64,000 bases of DNA from Chitinophaga rhizophila. Its GTDB lineage: Bacteria; Bacteroidota; Bacteroidia; Chitinophagales; Chitinophagaceae. A model generated the notes under the pieces. It ran no database searches. It saw only the letters and a list, made by a program, of their open reading frames with translations, and was not told the DNA's origin. The first letter of the stretch is position 1. Every line of letters starts with the position of its first letter. The stretch is from the NCBI RefSeq assembly GCF_019492185.1, contig NZ_JAICCF010000007.1, positions 124,001 to 188,000 on the forward strand, given 5' to 3'. This document shows positions 26,405 to 34,764 of the stretch, in pieces. The translations under genes and the position numbers were made by a program.

Positions 26405-27865
26405 TTACTGCCAGACCAGCGTTACCACTGCTCCTGGCTTCAGCGCATAACTCACTACCGCCCCCTCCTTCACCGAAAACACCTTTTCTTCTTTCGTCGT
26501 ATTCATCACCACCATCACACGTGAACCATCTGTATTCAGGAACGCAACATTTTCAAGACCTTTATCCGCAACAGCCGATGAATAAATCCGTTTAGCACCC
26601 GGACGTACAAATTTGCTGAAATGTGCAATCGCATAATATTCGACATTCCTGGTGACTGCGCCATCCCTGGAATTGATTGTTACTACACCCCTGCAAGTCA
26701 TACAACCGCGGTTACCTTCACCGGTGCCCGGCTGGTTGGTAGTAGGACCATTCCGCTCGTCCAGTGCCATATTCCACAAAAGGACGTTCTTAGACCAGTT
26801 GTTAACGGTACCGATAAACAACTGACGCACCATAAACTGCAGGTTATCTGCAAATGCCGGCGACCAGCTACCGCCTGAACATTCTGTGAAGTACAATCCT
26901 TTCTCGGGATGTGCATCATGTACAAGGGACATTGCACCTACCGCACCTTCATAACAATGGAAAGCTGCGCCGGCAGTGTATTTAGCTATAGCGCTGTCGT
27001 CGAGGATGGATATAGGATATTCCGGACTATTCCAGTTGTGATCAAATAACATCACAGCTGTTTGTTGCTGCAGCCCTTCCTTTTCCAGTAATGGTCCCAG
27101 GTGTTCTTTAATAAACGTACCCTGCTCTGGCGCTGTCATCTTCATGGTTGGGTATAAAGCTTCGTACTGCGGCTCATTTTGTATGGTAAGCGCCGTGATC
27201 TTTATGCCTTCCGCTGCAAAGGCGCGCAGGTACTTTACGAAGTAGCGCGCATACACGTCATATGCATCCGGACGTAAGGAACCACCTTCCAGCTTACCGC
27301 TGGTTTTCATCCATGCCGGCGCACTCCATGGACTGCCCATGATATGTATGTTGGGGTTGATACCGCTGATCTGCCTGAGAATAGGTACTACTTCTTTCTC
27401 ATCACGGGCGATACTAAAATGCTGCAGGGAATCATCACGTTCTCCTGCCGGTATATCGTTATAGGTGTATGGACCTGTGGAGAAGTCGGATGCGCCGATA
27501 GACATACGGATATAGTTCATCCCTAGGCCGGTAGTGGTGCCGAAGAGCTCTTCCAATAGTGCCTGCCGCTTATCGGGCGACATATAATTCTGCATTACAT
27601 AGGCGGAGGAGCCGGTGACGGAAGCACCGAAGCCTTCTATCTCCTGAAACTGGCGGCTGCTATCCATCACTATGTTGATGGTTGCCGTATCCGGTACTTT
27701 GCCTAAGGCGGCCTGCTGTGCAAACAGGGCCTGTTGGTCGGCCGTTGTCAGGTATACACTGACAGAGTCGTTGTTTCGCTTATCGCCTTGCTGTTGTGTT
27801 CCACTGTTGCAGGCTGCCAGGAATGCGGCGCAGCAACAGGTATACATCCATAGTTTTCTGTTCAT
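26405..27865 (-). CDS. GH30 glycoside hydrolase, lipoprotein
   Basis: Surface or periplasmic glycosidase of 486 residues. The signal peptide ends in a lipobox (FLAAC, Cys19). The TIM barrel of family GH30 is clear: IEGFGASVTGSSAYV early, GSPWSAPAWMK, the acid/base Glu near 230 in TIQNEPQY and the nucleophile Glu near 327 in YFTECSGG; a beta-sandwich (about 400-486) closes the protein. GH30 subfamilies of this type include glucosylceramidase-like enzymes and beta-1,6-glucanases. The exact substrate cannot be read here; a beta-1,6-glucan is the usual one when the gene sits beside SusC/SusD. It is the last gene of the operon, behind a hairpin. Confidence 0.93.
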   Translation of the reverse strand: MNRKLWMYTCCCAAFLAACNSGTQQQGDKRNNDSVSVYLTTADQQALFAQQAALGKVPDTATINIVMDSSRQFQEIEGFGASVTGSSAYVMQNYMSPDKRQALLEELFGTTTGLGMNYIRMSIGASDFSTGPYTYNDIPAGERDDSLQHFSIARDEKEVVPILRQISGINPNIHIMGSPWSAPAWMKTSGKLEGGSLRPDAYDVYARYFVKYLRAFAAEGIKITALTIQNEPQYEALYPTMKMTAPEQGTFIKEHLGPLLEKEGLQQQTAVMLFDHNWNSPEYPISILDDSAIAKYTAGAAFHCYEGAVGAMSLVHDAHPEKGLYFTECSGGSWSPAFADNLQFMVRQLFIGTVNNWSKNVLLWNMALDERNGPTTNQPGTGEGNRGCMTCRGVVTINSRDGAVTRNVEYYAIAHFSKFVRPGAKRIYSSAVADKGLENVAFLNTDGSRVMVVMNTTKEEKVFSVKEGAVVSYALKPGAVVTLVWQ

Positions 27866-27902
27866 AATAGCAGTATTTTTCCGGTAAAACTGATTTTATA
27901 GA

Positions 27903-27945
27903 CAAAAAGAAGGTCCCGTCTCTGCGGAGACGAGACCTTACTTTT
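27903..27945 (-). terminator. Hairpin between SusD and GH30, likely partial terminator
   Basis: The arms at about 27910-27922 and 27927-27939 form a 13-bp stem with one mismatch (AAGGTCTCGTCTC read on the minus strand) and a four-base loop, followed on the minus strand by CTTTTTG. It lies after the SusD stop and before the GH30 start, so it could terminate part of the SusC-SusD transcript and lower GH30 expression. Confidence 0.75.
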
Positions 27946-27973
27946 TCGTTAACGCTATCTTATATCCTACTTG

Positions 27974-29452
27974 TTAATAGCCTTCGTTCTGTACGAGGTT
28001 GGCATTCTGGTCCATCTCGCTCTGTGGGATTGGCCATAGTAAACTCTCTGGTGTAAGTCTATAACCCAGGTTGACGCCTTTGCCGTCTGTTACGGCCTGC
28101 ATTACCGGAATAGCACGGTCTGTGCGTACCAGGTCATGCCAGCGTATACCTTCAAATGCCAGTTCCAGGCGACGTTCTTTCTCTATAGCCAGGCGCATTG
28201 CTGCCTGGTCTGTGATTTCAAGCGGCTTGAGGTGTGCGCGTTCGCGGATCTGTGTTACGATAGTATTAGCTGCGCCCACATTACCCTGTTCGTTCAGTGC
28301 TTCTGCTTTCAGCAGCAGCACGTCGGCCAGCCTGTACATGATGATGTTCTGCGTAGCATCGGTCTTACGCATCTTGTAGAAGAACGGAAAACTATCCAGG
28401 GACAAGCGCGCATCTCCCCACTTACCATTGACATTGGCAAAGGTGATGGTAGATTTGAAGCGCACAGTATCTTTCTCATACTGGTAAGCACGGATCAGGT
28501 CATTGCTGGGGTTGCAGAACTTCTTCCAGTCTGTACCCAGGAACATACTGGTGCCCCAGTTACCACCAGTGTCCCAGCCAGCGAAGTTCAACTCGAAGAT
28601 GGCTTCGGCAGAGTTTTCATGCGCGCCATCCCACAGGTGGTCGTACACCGGTAGCAGTGTATAGCCCAGTGCAGTTACCTGGTTGGTGTAATTTTCTACT
28701 TGAGCCCAGTTGATGGGCTTATGCGTAGCTGCTACTTTCGCCAGCAGTGTATATACTGCGCCCTTCGTTACAAATCCTTTGTTTGCAGCGGATACAGGTA
28801 CAACTTCCGCAGCCGCTTTCAGGTCTGCATCAATCTGCGCATATACACTGTCTGCACTCTTACGTGCAGGGTACAGCAACGGATATATCTCTTCCAGGTT
28901 ATCGGCTGTGATAGTAGGCAGCTCTGTCAGCACCAGCGGCAGGTCACCAAATATTCTGACAAGGTCAAAATAGGCGCGTGCACGGATGAATTGTGCTTCC
29001 CCTACTATCTGCGCTTTGCGGTTAGCCGTCAGCGCCGGATCTGTTACTTTCGGCACATTAGCAATTACAGCGTTGCAGGCAGTGATCTGATTGTACAGAT
29101 AACCCCAGTCACGGCTTGCCCAGGCATTGGTTGACAGTAAGCGGAACTCGTCAATCTCAAAACCGGCAGCATTGTCTGCGCCGGCATAGGCATTGTCAGA
29201 CTGTGCATCCCCGATGTTGAAATAATCAAGTACATAATATTCAGAAGATCCGCTGCGGAAGAAGGCATAACAGCTGTTCAACGCTGCTTCGGCAGTTGTG
29301 GCATCTTTGATATAAGAACCCGCAGTACCCTGTCCGTCGTTACCCACAATCGTATTGGACGGCGGCGTCAGGTTCAGGTCTTTGTTACATGCGCCCAGCG
29401 CCAGTGACACCAGGGCGGCAGATATGATAAAGAGACGATTCGTTTTTTTCAT
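27974..29452 (-). CDS. SusD/RagB-family glycan-binding lipoprotein
   Basis: Outer-membrane lipoprotein of 492 residues that caps the SusC channel and binds the glycan. It has a lipobox near residue 22 (LALGAC) and typical SusD blocks: ARAYFDLVRIFGDLPLVL, DVLLLKAEALNEQGN, RRLELAFEGIRWHDLVR, and the C-terminal LWPIPQSEMDQN...QNEGY. It is encoded 11 bases after SusC and is certainly in the same operon. The cargo is probably an oligosaccharide from the GH30 substrate. Confidence 0.95.
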   Translation of the reverse strand: MKKTNRLFIISAALVSLALGACNKDLNLTPPSNTIVGNDGQGTAGSYIKDATTAEAALNSCYAFFRSGSSEYYVLDYFNIGDAQSDNAYAGADNAAGFEIDEFRLLSTNAWASRDWGYLYNQITACNAVIANVPKVTDPALTANRKAQIVGEAQFIRARAYFDLVRIFGDLPLVLTELPTITADNLEEIYPLLYPARKSADSVYAQIDADLKAAAEVVPVSAANKGFVTKGAVYTLLAKVAATHKPINWAQVENYTNQVTALGYTLLPVYDHLWDGAHENSAEAIFELNFAGWDTGGNWGTSMFLGTDWKKFCNPSNDLIRAYQYEKDTVRFKSTITFANVNGKWGDARLSLDSFPFFYKMRKTDATQNIIMYRLADVLLLKAEALNEQGNVGAANTIVTQIRERAHLKPLEITDQAAMRLAIEKERRLELAFEGIRWHDLVRTDRAIPVMQAVTDGKGVNLGYRLTPESLLWPIPQSEMDQNANLVQNEGY

Positions 29453-29463
29453 AACTCAGACGT

Positions 29464-32424
29464 TTAGAATGACAGGTTTAAACCGAGCACAAAAGTTCTC
29501 GCTACAGGATAAGTACCGTAATCTATACCCAGCGTAACCCCATTGGCGGCATCTCCGGCATAGGCATTTACCTCCGGATCAAAACCCTTGTATTTAGTAA
29601 TCGTGAACAGGTTCTGCGCTGTTGCATATACCATCAGTTTACTCAGGCGCAGGGCGCTCAGTGCATCCTGTGGCAGGTTGTATGACAGCGTCGCACTCTT
29701 CATACGCAGGAAGGAGCCGTTTTCTACAAAGCGGGAGGATGTACGTGAGTTTGTCACGTCTCCGTTGGTAGCTCTCGGAATGTCTGTTACCTGACCCGGC
29801 GTCTTCCAGCGGCGCAGTACTTCTGTTGACTGGTTCTTGCTATCGTACAAACCCTCTGTTTCCATACGGGAAGCGTTGAATACTTCATTACCCTGAGAGC
29901 CCTGCAGCAGGAAGGAGAAGTTCCAGTTCTTATAAGTTAAATTATTGTTCATACCATAGGTGAATGCAGGTTGTGCATTACCCAGGATAGTACGGTCGGT
30001 CGGAGTTACCTTTCCATCCTCGTTCACATCTTTGTAGATCAAATCGCCGGTTTCCGGGTCTACACCCTCAGATACATAACCATAGAAAGTACCTAATGGC
30101 AGTCCTTCTCTCAGGGTGATAATGTTATCCCTGTTTTCTACTGCGGCATAGTTATATACTTTGGCCAGTTCCAGTCTGGTGATGCGGTTACGGTTGAATG
30201 CAATATTGAAGTCAGTACTCCAGCGTAAGCCGTCTTTTTTGTCAAAGTTGACGGTAGATACGAGGAACTCCAGCCCTTTATTCTCCAGAGAACCGGAGTT
30301 ACGCAGGATGTAATCGTAGTCTGCCGCACCAGGGAACTGTACTCGCAACAGCAAATCGTTAGTTCTTTTGATGTATGCATCAGCCGAGAAAGTAAGACGG
30401 GAATCAAACAAGCTGAGGTCAATACCCACGTTTGTCTGGGTAGTGGTCTCCCATCTCAGATCAGGGTTAGGCGCATACTCCGGCGGCGCAATACCAGGAC
30501 CTGACAGCGGACTGGTAGGCGTCTGGCGTACAAAATTGTTCAAACCCAAAGAGGCATATGGACTCAGTCCTTCTACGTTACCATTCTGGCCCCAGCCTGC
30601 TCTCAGTTTCAGATCGCTGATTGCTTTCACTTCTCTCAGGAAAGGCTCTGCTGAAATACGCCAGCCGGCAGATACAGACGGGAAGTAGCCCCACTTGTGT
30701 TTCTTATCCAGCTTGGAAGAACCATCTGCGCGGAAATTCACCGTCAGCAGGTATTTGCTGTCATAGTTATACATCACGCGGGCCAGGTAAGACATCAGGA
30801 ACCACTGGGATTCATAGGTGTCGCCAACAATCTGGTTAGCCGCATTCAGTGTCTTTACAGTTGGATCTGCCGGGAAGTCGCGGCCTGTCTGGTTGGTTAC
30901 ATCATAGTTGTTCTTCTGAGAGGTAACGCCTGCCAGCGCAGAGAGGTTATTCTTTTTCCAGCTCTTGTCATAGTTCAGCGTATTCTCCCATAACCAGGTC
31001 ATGGTATTATAGCGCTGGGAATTGGCATAACCGTGGTCCAGGCGGCCCGGAGTGGTCATGATATAATCCAGGTAATAATCGTATTTGTGATTGGCATAAT
31101 CTATACCGTAGTTGGTTCTGAACTTCAGATCTTTTGTGAAGTTGATATCCAGGGCTGCATTACCCAATACGCGGTTATCTTTGGTGCCCTGTGTAGGACC
31201 TTCAATAGCTGCCAGCGGGTTATCCCAACCGGATTTATAAGGATTCATGGTATAACGGCGGCGGCCTTCTGCATCTGTTTCATAGATGCCGATAATAGGC
31301 GGCGCATTCAATGCACCAAGAATTGCCGCGTTACGGCCTGCATTGGCATTATCCTTTACATCCTGCAGGTCTACGTTGGAGTAACTGATATTCGTGGTCA
31401 GTTTCATCCATGGCTTCAGCTGGTTATCCAGGTTGGCGCGGAATACCCGGCGGTTATACTGTGCCGGCTTTACCATACCATCATCTTTGGTGTAAGCGCC
31501 GGAGATGAAGTACTGGGACTTTTCACTACCACCGGAAGCAGATAACTGGTAGTTTTGGTTTTGACCCGTCTGGAATACTTCATCCAGCCAGTTGGTAGTA
31601 GTAGTCGGTGTAACTACATTGAACCCCATCTCACTCATCAGGTCATTGTACTGGTTTGGGTTCAGCACATTGATTTTCTTACCGATCTTAGACACACCAT
31701 AGTAGGTATTGAAGTTGATCACGGCATCGCCGGAACGTCCTCTTTTGGTGGTGATCAGTACAACACCGTTAGACGCCCTGGCACCATAAATGGCTGCGCT
31801 GGATGCATCTTTAAGTACGGTAATGCTGGCAATATCATTGGTATTCAAGTCTCTTGTATCAGTGGTTGGCACACCATCGATCACATAAAGCGGTTCGTTA
31901 CCTGCCTGTACGGAGGTAGCACCACGCACCCTTACGGAAAATGCAGCACCAGGCTTGCCCGATGGCTGCGTTACCTGTACACCCGCAGCTTTACCCTGAA
32001 GGGCGGCAGCTGTCTGCGTAATAGGCCGCTCAGTAATATCTCTGGTGTCAACTGCAACAACGGCGGTGGTTACGTCTTTCTTTTTCTGTGTACCATAACC
32101 GATTACCACTACCTCGCCCAGGTCTGTTTTGGTGTCAGACAGGGTAATGTTGATCTGCGTACGGCCACCTACTGCTACGTCCTGTGGTTCGTAACCTACA
32201 TAAGATAACTCCAGTACCGCGTTGGCCGCTGCCTGGATCGTGAAATTACCGTCAGGCTGACTAGCAGTTCCTTTCGTTGTTCCCTTGATTTTGATGGATA
32301 CGCCGGGAAGTGAATTACCCTGCTTGTCCTGTACGTGTCCCTTCACTGTGATGTCCTGCTGTGCCATAGCAAAACTCCACAGCGCCAACAGCAATGCTGT
32401 CAGAAATGTTCCCCTTTTTTTCAT
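29464..32424 (-). CDS. SusC/RagA TonB-dependent outer-membrane transporter
   Basis: Outer-membrane channel of 986 residues that imports oligosaccharides using TonB energy. Domains: signal peptide (to about 21), carboxypeptidase-regulatory-like beta-sandwich (about 25-100), the TonB box region DLGEVVVIGYGTQKKKDV, plug (PLYVIDGVPTTDTR, TVLKDASSAAIYGARASNG), and a beta-barrel ending in Phe (LNLSF). It has no N-terminal STN domain, unlike the two other SusC proteins in the window, which fits the absence of a local sigma/anti-sigma pair. It is the first gene of the SusC-SusD-GH30 operon. Confidence 0.96.
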   Translation of the reverse strand: MKKRGTFLTALLLALWSFAMAQQDITVKGHVQDKQGNSLPGVSIKIKGTTKGTASQPDGNFTIQAAANAVLELSYVGYEPQDVAVGGRTQINITLSDTKTDLGEVVVIGYGTQKKKDVTTAVVAVDTRDITERPITQTAAALQGKAAGVQVTQPSGKPGAAFSVRVRGATSVQAGNEPLYVIDGVPTTDTRDLNTNDIASITVLKDASSAAIYGARASNGVVLITTKRGRSGDAVINFNTYYGVSKIGKKINVLNPNQYNDLMSEMGFNVVTPTTTTNWLDEVFQTGQNQNYQLSASGGSEKSQYFISGAYTKDDGMVKPAQYNRRVFRANLDNQLKPWMKLTTNISYSNVDLQDVKDNANAGRNAAILGALNAPPIIGIYETDAEGRRRYTMNPYKSGWDNPLAAIEGPTQGTKDNRVLGNAALDINFTKDLKFRTNYGIDYANHKYDYYLDYIMTTPGRLDHGYANSQRYNTMTWLWENTLNYDKSWKKNNLSALAGVTSQKNNYDVTNQTGRDFPADPTVKTLNAANQIVGDTYESQWFLMSYLARVMYNYDSKYLLTVNFRADGSSKLDKKHKWGYFPSVSAGWRISAEPFLREVKAISDLKLRAGWGQNGNVEGLSPYASLGLNNFVRQTPTSPLSGPGIAPPEYAPNPDLRWETTTQTNVGIDLSLFDSRLTFSADAYIKRTNDLLLRVQFPGAADYDYILRNSGSLENKGLEFLVSTVNFDKKDGLRWSTDFNIAFNRNRITRLELAKVYNYAAVENRDNIITLREGLPLGTFYGYVSEGVDPETGDLIYKDVNEDGKVTPTDRTILGNAQPAFTYGMNNNLTYKNWNFSFLLQGSQGNEVFNASRMETEGLYDSKNQSTEVLRRWKTPGQVTDIPRATNGDVTNSRTSSRFVENGSFLRMKSATLSYNLPQDALSALRLSKLMVYATAQNLFTITKYKGFDPEVNAYAGDAANGVTLGIDYGTYPVARTFVLGLNLSF

Positions 32425-32835
32425 AATGTGACGCTACTTTGATTTACGGATAAGGATAATCCTTAGTATCAGTTTTGATGTTAAATAAACGCTGTAACCG
32501 GAAATGATGGAACCATATTCTCTATAACACATCAATTGTTTTCATAATCGCTCACATAACATGAATCTCCATTTCATAACGATACCCTGGCCTGTTCACC
32601 CACCAGGTTTCATATTGTAAAGATACGGGTACTTTCACAAACAACCATATAAATTATTTTCACAAAACACTGATTATTAGTGTCTTATAAGATTTTTGAT
32701 ACGCTTCAATACCATTCTGCTTTTCCGGCTGAAACCATTGATAGTGAAGCATCAGCGTCTTTCATAACGGATATATTATATAAGTGCCCTGATACGCTTC
32801 AATACCTTTCAAAAAAGATTACATTTCCTTTCATT
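32425..32835. promoter_or_regulatory. 411-base region upstream of SusC
   Basis: No gene. It must hold the promoter of the SusC-SusD-GH30 operon. The 16-mer GATACGCTTCAATACC occurs twice in direct orientation, at 32698-32713 and 32791-32806, and a small hairpin (ACACT/AGTGT) is near 32667-32683. No perfect TAnnTTTG was found close to the SusC start. The direct repeats could bind a regulator, but they are nearer to the end of the receptor gene and may have another origin. Confidence 0.45.
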
Positions 32836-34764
32836 TCACCCCGCCTCTCTTTCATCCAGTACCAGCAAACTCCACCCCTGCCCATTCGCCTGCTTCAATT
32901 CCTTCTTCCGCTCGTCCATCACTTTTAGTATCCGGGTGGCATATGACCAGCAGGTACTCTGCCTGATTTCCAGTATCTCTGACAGTTTATGCGAAGAAAT
33001 CTTCCCCTTCGTGGAATATACCAGGAAAGTCATATAGAACGCCTTATTGATCGGGATACGGATATTCTGGTAGATCGTATATGCCGTAGCCGATTCCTCA
33101 TATCCGCACTTACTGCAACGGCGGCTAAATGGCTGGTGACCGGCATAATAATGGTCATTGGAACATTTCCGGCAATGGAATGCCCCTGTCCACTTCAGAT
33201 CTGCCAGGAACCGCAAACAGCTTTCCTTATCAGGATATATCTTGCTAAACTCTTCAAAATCAAGGGTGCTGGACATAGCCCTGGCTCTTGTTACCTTCTC
33301 GACGTTCGTCTGCAGCTGCCGGTTGTCCTGCTCCAGCAAGGCGTTCATCCGTGAGATCTCTGCTGCCTGCTCTTCCAGTAACGCATTGGTTTGCAGTAGT
33401 GTTTCATTCTGCGCTGCTATCACCTCCGCTTGCGCTGACAATTCCTTTGTACGCGCCTGCACCTGCGCCTCCAGTTCCCGGTTCTGGTTATCCTTCAGGC
33501 GTGCATTCTCTGTCATCTGACGGATCATCTGCCTATGCGCCTTGTCCCGCTTCTTCTTCAGCAGCCGCACCTTATCACCCACCGCAAATGACAGGAAGAA
33601 CATCTCCAGGATAAAACAGAAACTCAGACTGTAATAGCTGATAATGCCGAAATTTAACCAGGTATACCCCAGCATAATGAAAAACTTCAGCATAAATCCT
33701 ACAAACAGGAAGCTATACCCCAATACAAAGAAACGGGCAGGCCGGTATCCCCGCAACCAGATATGTATACCGGTATAAAAGGCCACCGACAGGGGTATAA
33801 GTTCGACAAACTTATAATTGAACCAGTAAGGATTAATCGAGATACAAGCCAGGAAATAGCCGCAGCGCAGCACTATCACTGACAGAATTAACTTATGTAA
33901 TATGGGAGCCCTGGCCCGCACATGCAACAGACTATTGGTAAATAACAAGGCAAATATGCTCATGCTGAACAATGGCCAGGCAAATGCATACTGGTTCCAG
34001 GCGGGTGAACCAGGCCATAACCATTGATAAGCAATACCGTCGGCGCACATTTCATACAGCATCACGCTCAGGTTGTACAATACATAATAGAGGTATTGCC
34101 GCTGCCGCATGGCTATAAACATGATCAGGTTATAAAAGCTGAAAATGAAGATCATTCCGTAGAAGATCCCGAAAGTGAGGTATTCACTCAGTGCATAAGA
34201 TACAAACCGGTCTATCGACCGCATTACAATAATGACGTCGGCGGTCTGCGCAGAACTGATCCTGAAGTAATACACCACCTCATCCCGGCGGTCATTGTCC
34301 AGTGTCAGTTCAAAGTTCTTGTGATGGAACCAGCGTTGTACAAAAGGATACCGGTCTCCCATCCTGACCTCCTGGTATACGCCGGAGGTGTCTGGCATAT
34401 AAGCGGTAATGTCATCAATTGTCTGGTCGAAGAACTCCAGCAGGTAAAACCGTTGGGCATCCGGATTATGCCGGATCTTTACCCTGTACCATACCGGCTC
34501 GCCCAGGTGCTGATTCTGAGGCGTACTGACATCACTGGGCCGGAACCGTACAGATAAACTGTCACTGCTCACTTCCTGTATCGTCAGTGTACCCGGCAGA
34601 TCTTCCAGGTATTCTATTTCCCGGTAGGTGAAAATGTGTTCCCGTAACGTGCTGTCAATCTGTACTGCCTGCTGCCCGTAGACAGCATGACCTGACAACC
34701 CTGCTGTCAGAAACAGCAGCAGGTATAGGGCTGTCAGTTGCATTCCCTTGCTGATTCTATTCAT
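32836..34764 (-). CDS. 7TM-DISM receptor fused to IS1595-type transposase zinc ribbon
   Basis: Membrane protein of 642 residues. Order: signal peptide (about 1-30), periplasmic 7TMR-DISM extracellular domain (about 35-175, with PVWYRVKIRHN and LLEFFDQTIDDI), seven membrane segments (about 185-405), a cytoplasmic coiled coil (about 410-505), then at about 520-630 a module matching the N-terminus of IS1595-family transposases. This module has CRKC and CSKC zinc ligands, IRIPINKAFYMTFLVYSTKG and a helical segment with SSHKLSEILEIRQSTCWSYA. The DDE nuclease domain is absent. There is no histidine kinase, cyclase or GGDEF output. Inference: a ligand-sensing receptor whose output is a domesticated nucleic-acid- or protein-binding zinc module. 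It abuts the radical SAM gene with no gap (TGAATG), which implies coupled translation. Confidence 0.85.
   Translation of the reverse strand: MNRISKGMQLTALYLLLFLTAGLSGHAVYGQQAVQIDSTLREHIFTYREIEYLEDLPGTLTIQEVSSDSLSVRFRPSDVSTPQNQHLGEPVWYRVKIRHNPDAQRFYLLEFFDQTIDDITAYMPDTSGVYQEVRMGDRYPFVQRWFHHKNFELTLDNDRRDEVVYYFRISSAQTADVIIVMRSIDRFVSYALSEYLTFGIFYGMIFIFSFYNLIMFIAMRQRQYLYYVLYNLSVMLYEMCADGIAYQWLWPGSPAWNQYAFAWPLFSMSIFALLFTNSLLHVRARAPILHKLILSVIVLRCGYFLACISINPYWFNYKFVELIPLSVAFYTGIHIWLRGYRPARFFVLGYSFLFVGFMLKFFIMLGYTWLNFGIISYYSLSFCFILEMFFLSFAVGDKVRLLKKKRDKAHRQMIRQMTENARLKDNQNRELEAQVQARTKELSAQAEVIAAQNETLLQTNALLEEQAAEISRMNALLEQDNRQLQTNVEKVTRARAMSSTLDFEEFSKIYPDKESCLRFLADLKWTGAFHCRKCSNDHYYAGHQPFSRRCSKCGYEESATAYTIYQNIRIPINKAFYMTFLVYSTKGKISSHKLSEILEIRQSTCWSYATRILKVMDERKKELKQANGQGWSLLVLDEREAG

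Noticed and set aside
32836..33200. Intact IS1595-type insertion sequence
   Set aside because: The transposase-like segment is in frame with the receptor and lacks the DDE domain, and there are no terminal inverted repeats around it.
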